Positions 33,985-42,863 of a stretch of 64,000 nt of DNA are shown piece by piece; the first letter of the stretch is position 1; the number at the start of each line of letters is the position of its first letter. The stretch spans positions 117,020-181,019 of the forward strand of contig DCUQ01000010.1 in assembly GCA_002327865.1 (NCBI GenBank). Reading direction: 5' to 3'. Under the pieces are notes generated by a model. It worked only from the letters and a program-made list of their open reading frames with translations, was not told the DNA's origin and ran no database searches. Origin of the DNA: Syntrophaceae bacterium UBA2210 (lineage in GTDB: Bacteria; Desulfobacterota; Syntrophia; Syntrophales; UBA2210). Made by a program: the position numbers and the translations under genes.

Positions 33985-36915
33985 ATGACAGCGGAATTGT
34001 TCGGGTTCGAACTCTTGCAGGAACAATATATCGACGAATTAAAAACACGTGCAATGTTTTACAGGCATATTCAAACAGGAGCAGAACTGTTATCGATGAT
34101 AAACGATGACGAAAACAAGGTGTTCGGAATCACGTTTCGTACACCCCCTCATGACTCAACGGGTGTGGCACACATCATAGAACACTCGGTTCTCTGCGGT
34201 TCCAGCAAGTACCCTGTTAAGGAACCTTTCGTTGAAATATTGAAAGGCTCTCTGCAAACATTCCTGAACGCTTTTACCTACCCGGATAAAACCTGTTATC
34301 CTGTAGCCAGCCAGAATATCCGGGATTTTTATAACTTAATAGATGTCTATCTCGATGCGGTCTTCCATCCGCGTATTACACCGGAGATCTTTCAGCAGGA
34401 AGGGTGGCACTACGAAATGGAGAAACCGGAAGGACCCATTGAGTACAGAGGCGTCGTCTTTAACGAAATGAAAGGCGCGAATTCATCTCCGGACAGACTT
34501 ATCGCCGAATACTCACAACAATCACTCTTTCCCGATAACACATACGGTCTGGATTCAGGAGGAGATCCTGCGGTAATACCCGAATTGAGTTATGAACAAT
34601 TTCTGGATTTCCACCGGAAATACTATCACCCTTCCAATTCACGCATCTTCTTTGCCGGAGATGACGACCCCGAAGAGCGGTTGCGGCTCACAAATGAATG
34701 TCTCAAAGAATTTAGAAAGATAAATGTTGACTCGATAATACCGCTCCAGCCGCAATTCGACAGTCCCAGGAAAATCTCACGTCCGTTCGCCGCGGGTAAC
34801 GAATCATCGAGCGGAATAATGACCGTGAACTGGATGTTTGGAAAAGCAGAGAATGCTGTAATGAATATGGCATTCCATATCCTGAACCATATCCTCCTCG
34901 GCACACCCGGTTCACCGTTAAGAAAGGCGCTTATTGAATCCGGGCTGGGAGAAGATATCACAGGGGGCGGCCTGGAAAGCGAATTGCAACAATTGTTCTT
35001 TTCTGTGGGGTTAAAAGGAATTAATGATGAAAAAGCGGATACCGTTGAAACATTGATACTCCAAACGTTAGAAAAGCTGGTGGATGATGGTATTAATCCG
35101 GACGCAGTAGAAGCGGCCGTTAATACCATGGAATTCGATCTGCGCGAAAATAATACAGGTAATTACCCGCGCGGGCTTGTGCTGATGCTGAGAACGATGA
35201 CGACATGGCTTTACGACGGGAATCCGCTCGCCCTGCTCCCATTCGAATCTATCCTGTCAACGATTAAATCACGCATAGCTTCGGAGAAATCATTCTTTGA
35301 AGACATGATAAAAAAACACTTTCTGGATAATCCACACCGAACAACGGTAATAATGAAACCGGACATACGGCTCAAAGATGAAATGGATGCGCTGGAGAGA
35401 CGAAAACTTGATGATTTCCAGGATGCCGTAAGCCCTGAAGAATTAGAGAATATTTTCAAGAACTCCGAACGGCTTAAAAAAATCCAGGAAACACCTGACA
35501 CTCCTGATGCCCTTGCAACAATACCAACCCTTAAGCTCTCTGATATGGAGAAAAAAAGTAGAATAATACCACTTGCCGTTATGGAGGAAAGGGGCACTAC
35601 GGTTCTGTATCATGACATACCCACAAACGGCATTGTGTACGTTGAGACAGGGCTGGACCTGCGGCTGCTGCCCCGGAAATACCTGCAGTATATCCCCTTG
35701 TTCGGCAGGGCACTTCTTGAAATGGGCACGAAGAAGGAAGATTATGTCGAGATCTCCCGCAGGATCGACAGGGAGACGGGCGGGATCAGTCCATCACTGT
35801 TCATATCAGAGGTAAAAAACAAAAAAGAGCCCGATGCCAGGCTATTTCTCTGCGGAAAAGCAACGCTCACACAGGCCGGCAAACTTTTCAATATAATACG
35901 TGATCTTATTACTAATGTCAGTCTGGATAACAGGGAGCGTTTCAAACAAATGTTGCTGGAGGAAAAGGCACGACAGGAACAGTCTCTGATCCCCGGAGGG
36001 CATCAGGCGGTCAACATGCGCCTGAGAGCGCATTTCAGCGAAACCGGCTGGTTGACCGAACAGATGAGTGGAATCTCTTATCTCTTTTTCCTGCGCGAAC
36101 TTACGGGCAGGGTAGACCGCGACTGGGCCTTCGTCCACTCTGTCCTTGAAGACATAAGGCGTGAGCTTGTCAACCGTGAAAACATTTTGTTCAACATTAC
36201 CATAGATGACACAGGCTGGAAAGAATTGAGAACTTACCTCGCCGACTTTGCAAGTGAAATTCCTGCAGGACTAACCGGAGACAGGGTCACCACTCCCCAA
36301 AATTTCTTAACCGACATGAACCTCCCTGATCACGAAGGACTAATCGTTCCCTCTCAAGTCAATTACGTAGGAAAAGGGGCAAATATTTACCGGTCAGGGT
36401 ATACATATAACGGCTCTATCAGGGTTATTACCCGTTATCTTCGAACTTCCTGGCTGTGGGACCGTGTGCGTGTTCGCGGGGGTGCGTATGGCGCTTTCTG
36501 TAATTTTGACAAATTTTCCGGCGTATTGACCTTCCTGTCTTACCGCGATCCGAATCTTCTTAAAACACTCGAGACATTCGACAAAACAGCCGGGTTCCTG
36601 CGAAACTGCAATCTTAGCAATGACGAACTGACGAAGGGAATTATCGGTACCATAGGGGATATCGATGCCTACATGTTCCCCGATGCGAGAGGATTCTCAT
36701 CAATGGTTCGTTACCTCTCCGGCAATACCGAAAATGATATTCAGCGCACTCGGGACGAAATTCTTTCTACAACGGCCCGGGATTTCAAAGAATTTGCGGG
36801 TGTGATAGACGAAGTAGCAAAAACCGGATTGGTTAAAGTCCTTGGCTCAGAAAATATCATCAGAGAAGCCACCAATGGCGAGTCGCTGTCACTTAATATT
36901 TCAAAGGTCCTCTAA
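33985..36915 (+). CDS. M16C zinc metallopeptidase (presequence protease / PreP-Cym1 family)
   Basis: A 976-residue peptidase. The inverted zinc motif HIIEH (HxxEH, about residue 61) is in the context GVAHIIEHSVLCGSSKYPVK, and the distal Glu lies in EYRGVVFNEMKGA. The four M16 domains and the helical hinge give the full PreP-like length. These cytosolic chambers degrade short unfolded peptides. GGAGG precedes ATG 33985. The gene appears monocistronic. Confidence 0.93.
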   Translation: MTAELFGFELLQEQYIDELKTRAMFYRHIQTGAELLSMINDDENKVFGITFRTPPHDSTGVAHIIEHSVLCGSSKYPVKEPFVEILKGSLQTFLNAFTYPDKTCYPVASQNIRDFYNLIDVYLDAVFHPRITPEIFQQEGWHYEMEKPEGPIEYRGVVFNEMKGANSSPDRLIAEYSQQSLFPDNTYGLDSGGDPAVIPELSYEQFLDFHRKYYHPSNSRIFFAGDDDPEERLRLTNECLKEFRKINVDSIIPLQPQFDSPRKISRPFAAGNESSSGIMTVNWMFGKAENAVMNMAFHILNHILLGTPGSPLRKALIESGLGEDITGGGLESELQQLFFSVGLKGINDEKADTVETLILQTLEKLVDDGINPDAVEAAVNTMEFDLRENNTGNYPRGLVLMLRTMTTWLYDGNPLALLPFESILSTIKSRIASEKSFFEDMIKKHFLDNPHRTTVIMKPDIRLKDEMDALERRKLDDFQDAVSPEELENIFKNSERLKKIQETPDTPDALATIPTLKLSDMEKKSRIIPLAVMEERGTTVLYHDIPTNGIVYVETGLDLRLLPRKYLQYIPLFGRALLEMGTKKEDYVEISRRIDRETGGISPSLFISEVKNKKEPDARLFLCGKATLTQAGKLFNIIRDLITNVSLDNRERFKQMLLEEKARQEQSLIPGGHQAVNMRLRAHFSETGWLTEQMSGISYLFFLRELTGRVDRDWAFVHSVLEDIRRELVNRENILFNITIDDTGWKELRTYLADFASEIPAGLTGDRVTTPQNFLTDMNLPDHEGLIVPSQVNYVGKGANIYRSGYTYNGSIRVITRYLRTSWLWDRVRVRGGAYGAFCNFDKFSGVLTFLSYRDPNLLKTLETFDKTAGFLRNCNLSNDELTKGIIGTIGDIDAYMFPDARGFSSMVRYLSGNTENDIQRTRDEILSTTARDFKEFAGVIDEVAKTGLVKVLGSENIIREATNGESLSLNISKVL

Positions 36916-37076
36916 AATTACGAATCTCAACCCGGGACCATGAAATTAAAACAGTTCGTTTTTAATGATCAACTGTTCATACATTATCATCTTCAGTAGA
37001 CAGCAATTGAAGTCTCTTACCAAGGCGGGCATCTCTAAATGCGTAAGACAATCTTTGGAAACGGGTAATTATTTTA

Positions 37077-37105
37077 TTGACACACAGAGTTGTTCATACT
37101 ATAAG
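37077..37105 (+). promoter_or_regulatory. Promoter candidate 1 upstream of the CoA-transferase operon
   Basis: TTGACA at 37077-37082, 17 bases, TATAAG at 37100-37105: the best sigma-70 match in this gap, more than 600 bases before the start codon. Confidence 0.6.
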
Positions 37106-37141
37106 CGCATATGATATCCAGTGAGTATTAGCTGATATATA

Positions 37142-37170
37142 TTGACACCTAGAATTTTTCGTATTACATT
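37142..37170 (+). promoter_or_regulatory. Promoter candidate 2 upstream of the CoA-transferase operon
   Basis: TTGACA at 37142-37147, 17 bases, TACATT at 37165-37170, 65 bases downstream of candidate 1. Confidence 0.5.
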
Positions 37171-37712
37171 TTCACGCAACACATATTAATTTCCGGTTAA
37201 GTTTCTGCATGAAAGCGTCAGTTATTCTGTTCTTTCAATTTTTGTAAGATTTTCTATCGGAATTTATTATAAAATTAAAATTTCTCAGTTCGTTCTGAAC
37301 CTGAATACTCAAATACCACACACATCATCTCTACATATACACTCTTCTCGAAGCATACGCTCCTCATGACACTGTTCCCGAGACAATAGATCGCACAGAC
37401 ATGGAGGGTAGCGACCCTACACTCCGCAACAAGATTCTCAAAGAAACAAGCAGGTTACTTAATACGTTGATATAGATAATTTTCCCCGAATTCAAGAATG
37501 TAACCCGGAGCTGTTGATTTTTGTTATTGGTTTGCCTGCGAAAAGTTTTTCAACACTGTACTTCTGACCGGAAAAATTAGAGCGCATGATCCGTTGTAAA
37601 CGAATTTCTCCTCTATTCGTTTGTGCTGAAAGATTCACAATTCCGGCTTTTCGCGGGTTCATTGCCGTTTAAGTAACAGAGGGTAAAAAATCTTACGCAA
37701 AAAGGAGGAACC

Positions 37713-38534
37713 ATGGCAACGATAGGAGGCAAAAAAGAATTGTTGGGTAAGTTTACGCAACAGGAAATGATGTGTTGCGCCTGCGCCAGGCACGTTCCGG
37801 ATGAAGCGATCATGGATATTGGTGTGGGATTAGGCCTGGTTGCGGCAAATCTGGCCAAGGGAGTTTACGCGCCTAATGCCGTCTTCATGTATGAAAGTGG
37901 CTCCATAGATGCCACCGTAGTAGGTGACAGGCTGCCAGAGGGAATCGATGACTCCGTAATACAGGCGGATACGCCCTGTATTACGGATGTGCTTCACGTC
38001 CTGGGATGGGCTACCATGAGCGGCAGAAGTACTCATACCTTGCTGGGGTTCGCCCAGGCAGATAAATTCGGTAATCTGAATACTACCTGCATGGGCAATT
38101 ATTATGCTCCCGATGTCAGATTTCCCGGCAGTGGTGGCGCCCATGATCTGGGCACCGGCGCCCTTCACCCGATACTGCTGGGGCCACAATCAAAGAGAAC
38201 CCTGGTAGAAAAGCTCGATTACAAAACCACACTGGGATACGGGGAAGATGGTCATTTCCGCGACAGAGTATGGTACCCCGGGAAAGGTCCCATGGTAATA
38301 GTAACAAATATGGGAGAATACAAGCCCGACCCTGTCACACATGAATTTATTCTCACTGGCGTTATGGCCTACAGCACCGTGGAAGAATGCATAGAGAATT
38401 GCGGCTGGGATTTGAAAGTATCGCCGGATGTGAAAGAAGTTCCCCCTCCAACAGCTGAAGAAACAAAGCTGCTCAGAGAAGTCCTGGATAAAGATGGCAG
38501 GAATACCGGATGGACCAAGCTGGTCAATAAATAA
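37713..38534 (+). CDS. Glutaconate-type CoA-transferase, subunit B
   Basis: A 273-residue beta subunit of a family I CoA-transferase. The catalytic glutamate is probably Glu61 in FMYESGSIDA, matching the ESG motif of GctB. PGSGGAHDLG supports the assignment. It transfers CoA between acyl-CoA and a free acid via a glutamyl-CoA thioester. The gene precedes the A subunit (33-base gap), the reverse of the gctA-gctB order I know from Acidaminococcus. AAGGAGG precedes ATG 37713. The substrate cannot be told from sequence; the nearby beta-oxidation genes make a short dicarboxylic or aromatic-ring-derived acid plausible. Confidence 0.82.
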   Translation: MATIGGKKELLGKFTQQEMMCCACARHVPDEAIMDIGVGLGLVAANLAKGVYAPNAVFMYESGSIDATVVGDRLPEGIDDSVIQADTPCITDVLHVLGWATMSGRSTHTLLGFAQADKFGNLNTTCMGNYYAPDVRFPGSGGAHDLGTGALHPILLGPQSKRTLVEKLDYKTTLGYGEDGHFRDRVWYPGKGPMVIVTNMGEYKPDPVTHEFILTGVMAYSTVEECIENCGWDLKVSPDVKEVPPPTAEETKLLREVLDKDGRNTGWTKLVNK

Positions 38535-38567
38535 ACCAAGTAATGTTAAAACGTTAGGAGGTAAATA

Positions 38568-39638
38568 ATGGCAAGATTGAAATTAATGCGGGTGGAAGAC
38601 GCTGTTAAACGCTTTATTCATACCAGAACGAGTATTGCCTCTTCCGGCTTTCCCTTGATGCGAAAACCCCAGGTTTTCATGCGAGAAATTATAAGACAGC
38701 ACATTAATGACCGGATGGATCTTCAAATCATCAGTCCGGGGATGGGAGATGAACTGAATGGCTACCTGGTCGCTGCCGGACTGGTTGAAAGTTGCATTAC
38801 CGTATTTATATCCCAGGAACGACCGGGGACAAACCCCAATATACGTCGAAGTATTGAAAAGTGCATACCGCGCAGAATAAGAATTGAAGATTTCAGTAAC
38901 CTGACCATGAATCTGGGACTAACGGCTGCCGCTTTAAACGTACCTTTTATGCCTTGCCTTTCCGGCAGATGGGGGGATTTCAGAAAACAGGGCTTTGGGA
39001 GAAAATTCAATGAAGACGGAACCATCCCGGTTCATCACTATCCAAAGGATATTGTAATAAAAGATCCCTTCGGCTCAGAGATCGACACAGCCTTGATCCA
39101 GGGAATTTATCCCGATGTTTCAGTCCTTATGGCTCAGGCCGCTGATCCCTATGGCAACGCCTTGGTGGTTGGACAGCTTGCTTACGACCAGTGGACGCCA
39201 TTCGCGGCCAGAAAACATATTATTGTCGTTGCAGACCGTATAGTAGATACCGCTGCCTGCAAACGATTCCCCAATCTGACATTGGTACCCGGATTCGCAG
39301 TCTCCGCCGTAATTCCATGGTATGGCGGCGCCTGGCCCTGCAATTCCGTAGGACACTACGGCGAAGATATCGAACACATGAATGAAACGCTAGGACGAAG
39401 CAAAACACAGGAAGGAGCTGAAGAGTGTATTAAGGATTATTGTCTATCCTACAAAAATCATGATGACTACATGGAAATGATAGGCAGAGACAAAATGAAG
39501 GAACTGGAAAAAACTCCCACGCGGCATCTTGTGGATCCGTTCCGTGAGTGGTTCATGAGTGATGCCGAGGTGGAGAAACTGATGAAACAGGCTGAGGCAG
39601 AGAGAGCTAAAGCCGAAGCGGAAAACGAAGCCAAATAA
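38568..39638 (+). CDS. Glutaconate-type CoA-transferase, subunit A
   Basis: A 356-residue alpha subunit that forms the CoA-binding half of the enzyme with the upstream B subunit. The sequence resembles GctA over DIVIKDPFGSEIDTAL and QAADPYGNALV. The last 30 residues are a charged Ala/Glu/Lys helix (KQAEAERAKAEAENEAK) unlike the compact end of GctA, perhaps a coiled coil. TAGGAGG precedes ATG 38568. Confidence 0.8.
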   Translation: MARLKLMRVEDAVKRFIHTRTSIASSGFPLMRKPQVFMREIIRQHINDRMDLQIISPGMGDELNGYLVAAGLVESCITVFISQERPGTNPNIRRSIEKCIPRRIRIEDFSNLTMNLGLTAAALNVPFMPCLSGRWGDFRKQGFGRKFNEDGTIPVHHYPKDIVIKDPFGSEIDTALIQGIYPDVSVLMAQAADPYGNALVVGQLAYDQWTPFAARKHIIVVADRIVDTAACKRFPNLTLVPGFAVSAVIPWYGGAWPCNSVGHYGEDIEHMNETLGRSKTQEGAEECIKDYCLSYKNHDDYMEMIGRDKMKELEKTPTRHLVDPFREWFMSDAEVEKLMKQAEAERAKAEAENEAK

Positions 39639-39669
39639 ATCAAAAAACATTTATTTTATATTGGAATCG

Positions 39670-39700
39670 ACTGGGCGGGATTATATCTCGCCCAGTTTTG
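39670..39700 (+). terminator. Terminator after CoA-transferase A
   Basis: ACTGGGCG at 39670-39677, an 11-base loop, CGCCCAGT at 39689-39696, then TTTG. The T-run is short. Confidence 0.65.
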
Positions 39701-39863
39701 AATCGACCCCAGAGTTTTTTCACATAACCCAGGGGTAACAGCTTTTATCAACAGATAATTCCCTTTAGGTTCCAAACTTCTCACAGGGGGGGTGCGATAC
39801 GTGAGAGCAAGGCAGGTTTCACAATTACGACTATAAATATTCAAAATCAAGGAGAGTGATTCT

Positions 39864-40868
39864 ATGATCGAACCTGTTAAAAGAAAGATTGCTTTTGTGT
39901 TCCCCGGGCAGGCAACCCAGTACGCAGGTATGGGAAAAGAAATTGCCCACGCTTATAAAGAGGCCATGGAGTTTTATGAATGGGCCAATGACCTTACCGG
40001 GGTCAATATCGCCAAGCTATGTTTTGAGGGTCCAGAAGAAGAGCTGGTGTTAACGGAGAATTCACAACCGTGCATTCATACCACCAGCCTGGCTATTCTC
40101 CAGGTCTTGAAGAAATACGGCTTCGAAGCCGAGGCTACGGGAGGATACAGTCTGGGACAGTATAGCGCCCTGGTCTATGCCGGGTCTCTGAAATTTGAGG
40201 AGTCGGTAAGGGTGGTAAAATACAGAGGTCTATTCATGCAGACCGCCGTACCCGTGGGAACCGGAAAGATGGTCGCCCTGCTCGGCATGGACGCGGAAGC
40301 TGTGGAAAAACTTGTACGCGACTGCGAGCCAGCGGGCCATATATCAATCTCAAATTACAGCTGCCCCGGTGAGTGCATCATATCAGGACATATCGCATCA
40401 ATGGATCTAGCTTATAAACTGGCGATCGAGAGAGGCGGCAAGGCTGTTTTTATACCGGTCAGCGCTCCGTTTCATACCGTATTGCTTGTTCCCGCGGCGA
40501 TTAAACTTCTTGCAGAACTGGACAAGATGGAAATAAGAGAACCGCAGATTCCATATGTTGATAATGTTCCTGGAGATTATTTTATACCCGGGAAAGACTC
40601 TGTCAAACTATTCCTGATGACACATGTTTATAAACCGGTGAGGTGGGAAACCTCCATGTACGCCATGCTGGACCAGGGAATCAATACTTTTATCGAAGTG
40701 GGCTCTAGAAGTTTTCTGACAAAGGTTAATAAAAGGTGTGCCATAGCAAAAGGCAAAGAGGACGAAACTCTCTGCCTGAATGTGAGAGACGTAAAAGGTC
40801 TGGAAAACATGATGAGGGTTATGGAAAATCCGAGTCTTTACGATAAATCTATCAAAGCCGAGTACTAA
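39864..40868 (+). CDS. FabD-like acyltransferase (malonyl-CoA:ACP transacylase family)
   Basis: A 334-residue alpha/beta-hydrolase-like acyltransferase. It opens IAFVFPGQATQYAGMG (oxyanion-hole Gln in PGQ) and has the nucleophile motif GGYSLGQYSAL, where the usual GHSLGE is changed to GYSLGQ (Ser kept, His and Glu replaced). A catalytic His is present in VSAPFHT. No fatty-acid synthesis gene is nearby; instead it follows the CoA-transferase and faces the beta-oxidation genes. It may act on an acyl-CoA other than malonyl-CoA. GGAG precedes ATG 39864. Confidence 0.8.
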   Translation: MIEPVKRKIAFVFPGQATQYAGMGKEIAHAYKEAMEFYEWANDLTGVNIAKLCFEGPEEELVLTENSQPCIHTTSLAILQVLKKYGFEAEATGGYSLGQYSALVYAGSLKFEESVRVVKYRGLFMQTAVPVGTGKMVALLGMDAEAVEKLVRDCEPAGHISISNYSCPGECIISGHIASMDLAYKLAIERGGKAVFIPVSAPFHTVLLVPAAIKLLAELDKMEIREPQIPYVDNVPGDYFIPGKDSVKLFLMTHVYKPVRWETSMYAMLDQGINTFIEVGSRSFLTKVNKRCAIAKGKEDETLCLNVRDVKGLENMMRVMENPSLYDKSIKAEY

Positions 40869-40935
40869 AGTAATCGAGAACTCTAACGTAAATTTTAATT
40901 ATTATGATTTTATAAAATAAGCACGCTTATAATAA

Positions 40936-40975
40936 AAAGGCCCTCATTCAGATCATCAAAATGAGGGCCTTTACT
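40936..40975. terminator. Bidirectional terminator between FabD-like and crotonase genes
   Basis: AAAGGCCCTCATT at 40936-40948, an 11-base loop, AATGAGGGCCTTT at 40960-40972: a perfect 13-bp stem with A- and T-rich flanks on both sides, between convergent genes. Confidence 0.92.
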
Positions 40976-40995
40976 CTGTTTATCAGCACATCATA

Positions 40996-41778
40996 TTATT
41001 TCCCGGAAAAAGATGGTTTTCTTTTATCCACAAAAGCCGACATGCCTTCTTTCTTATCATCGGTCGCACATGTAACAGCAAAAAGTGTCGCTTCATATTC
41101 CTGGCCCGAAGCCAGATCAATATCCAGCCCCATATTAATGGCATCCTTGCAAAGCCTTACGGCATAAGGACCATTTTTCATAATTCTTTTAGCCATAGCC
41201 TTGGCTGTTTCCATCAGTTCCTCCGGAGCAACGACTTTCTGCACCAGACCGATCCGCAACGCTTCCTGGGCATCAAAAATGTCACCCGTGAAGATAATCT
41301 CCTTGGCTTTGCCTTTGCCTACCAGGCGCGGCAAACGCTGTGTCCCGCCGAAACCGGGGACTATCCCAAGACCCACTTCGGGCTGACCGAATTTGGCTTT
41401 CTCCGAAGCGATCCTGATGTCACAGGCCATGGAAAGTTCACAACCTCCACCAAGGGCAAATCCGTTGATGGCAGCGATAACGGGTTTGTTCATCTTTTCA
41501 ATTTTAAGAAATGTCGCCTGCCCGAGCTGTCCAAAAGTGCGTCCCTCGGCAGCGGAGAAATTCAGCATTTCAACAATATCGGCACCGGCAACAAAAGACC
41601 TTTCCGCCCCTGTTATAATTACGGCCTTAATGGAATCATCCGCCGCGATCTCATCCACCAACGATGAGAGTTCACTCAGAGTCTCCGAATTCAGAGCATT
41701 TAGGGCCTTTGGTCTGTTCATGGTCAGAATGCCTATACCGTCCTCGTTCTCAAAGAGCAAGTTTTTATATTCCGCCAT
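40996..41778 (-). CDS. Enoyl-CoA hydratase (crotonase family)
   Basis: A 260-residue crotonase. The oxyanion-hole loops FVAGADI and INGFALGGGCELS, the catalytic Glu pair (Glu in GGCELS and Glu in QPEVGLGIVPG) and the C-terminal helical trimer domain are all present. It hydrates short-chain trans-2-enoyl-CoA to 3-hydroxyacyl-CoA. The start is 20 bases after the stop of the dehydrogenase gene, so the two form an operon. The pair gives consecutive beta-oxidation steps. Confidence 0.92.
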   Translation of the reverse strand: MAEYKNLLFENEDGIGILTMNRPKALNALNSETLSELSSLVDEIAADDSIKAVIITGAERSFVAGADIVEMLNFSAAEGRTFGQLGQATFLKIEKMNKPVIAAINGFALGGGCELSMACDIRIASEKAKFGQPEVGLGIVPGFGGTQRLPRLVGKGKAKEIIFTGDIFDAQEALRIGLVQKVVAPEELMETAKAMAKRIMKNGPYAVRLCKDAINMGLDIDLASGQEYEATLFAVTCATDDKKEGMSAFVDKRKPSFSGK

Positions 41779-41798
41779 AATATGTATCCCTCCGGTTA

Positions 41799-42662
41799 TT
41801 ATTTTTTATAATCGTTGTAGAAACCACGTCCTGCTTTTTTGCCAAGCCAGCCCGCCTCAACGTATTTTCTCAGCAGGGGACAGGGACGATATTTGGTATC
41901 ACCGTATTCCTTGTACAAAATTTCCATAACATACAGGATGGTATCCAGACCGATGGCGTCACAGAGGCGGAGAGGTCCGATGGGATGATTGAATCCCAGG
42001 AGGGCAACATTATCGATAGTCTCAGGCTCAGCCACACCTTCAAACAGGGTATAGATAGCTTCATTCATCATGGGAACCATAATGCGATTGCCGACAAATC
42101 CGGGGGAATCCGAAACTCTGATGAACGTTTTATTGGGAAGGCTGTTTCCCAGAACTTCAATACTCTTGACGGTTTCCTCATCGGTTGCCAGACCAACAAC
42201 ACCTTCGATGAGTTTCATGATAGGTACAGGACTGAAGAAATGCATGCCTATCATTTTGTGGGGTCTGCTGGTAACACTCCCCATTGCGGTAACTGGAAGA
42301 GTAGATGTATTGGTGGCAAAAATGGTTCGTTCGGGGCACCATTCGTCCAGCTTTTTGAAAAGAGATTTTTTCAGGTCCATGTTTTCGATGACGGCTTCCA
42401 TGGCGAGATCGACATCACAATCTTTGGGACCCCATTCTACTCCTGTAGTGATACGACTCAGAGTAGCGTCTTTCTCGTCCTGTGTCATCTTGCCTTTTTC
42501 AACGCTTTTACTAAGATTTTTCTCGATAGCTGCAAGACCCTTATTGACAAACTCTTCTTTAATATCAAACATAGCCACCTGACGCCCGGACATAGCCATA
42601 ACCTGGGCAATTCCGCTTCCCATCTGGCCGGCGCCGATAATCAGAACTTTCTTAATTTCCAT
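41799..42662 (-). CDS. 3-hydroxyacyl-CoA (3-hydroxybutyryl-CoA) dehydrogenase
   Basis: A 287-residue NAD-dependent dehydrogenase. The Rossmann motif GAGQMGSGIAQ lies at the N-terminus, the catalytic His in IGMHFFSPVPIM (about residue 138), and the C-terminal domain in FVGNRIMVPMMNEA and LGFNHPIGPL. Length matches HBDH of butyrate metabolism. ATG 42662 is chosen because AGGAG lies 9 bases upstream; the GTG at 42671 is too close to it. It oxidises the product of the crotonase encoded next. Confidence 0.93.
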   Translation of the reverse strand: MEIKKVLIIGAGQMGSGIAQVMAMSGRQVAMFDIKEEFVNKGLAAIEKNLSKSVEKGKMTQDEKDATLSRITTGVEWGPKDCDVDLAMEAVIENMDLKKSLFKKLDEWCPERTIFATNTSTLPVTAMGSVTSRPHKMIGMHFFSPVPIMKLIEGVVGLATDEETVKSIEVLGNSLPNKTFIRVSDSPGFVGNRIMVPMMNEAIYTLFEGVAEPETIDNVALLGFNHPIGPLRLCDAIGLDTILYVMEILYKEYGDTKYRPCPLLRKYVEAGWLGKKAGRGFYNDYKK

Positions 42663-42863
42663 TCTCAACACTCCTTTCTCATATTTTGTTAGTGTTTTTC
42701 ATACAAGAAGAATTCTTTAAAAAAAAGGTCCAATCTGCGACAGTCAAACAGACTGTTTCCTCTGATTTTAATATTCCCCGGAAAAACCTGTTTCCAGAGC
42801 ACATAAGAACGATCTCTGATCGTTTTGAATGCGACTTTAAATCATTACGATATCAGACGCCGT

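Larger units (their letters stand above)
36916..37712 (+). other. Long AT-rich region upstream of the CoA-transferase genes
   Basis: About 800 bases without a convincing gene. Two promoter-like sequences occur in tandem near 37.1 kb. If used, they would give a leader of more than 500 bases. A 24-codon open frame at 37401 (MEGSDPTLRNKIL...) has no ribosome site and may be a relic. The immediate upstream of the gene has a perfect AAGGAGG ribosome site. Otherwise I see nothing. Confidence 0.55.

Noticed and set aside
37401..37475. 24-codon frame in the CoA-transferase leader
   Set aside because: Too short, no ribosome site; at best a relic.
42808..42824. AACGATC/GATCGTT stem downstream of the acyl-CoA dehydrogenase gene
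   Set aside because: Short stem without a T-tract; may be chance.
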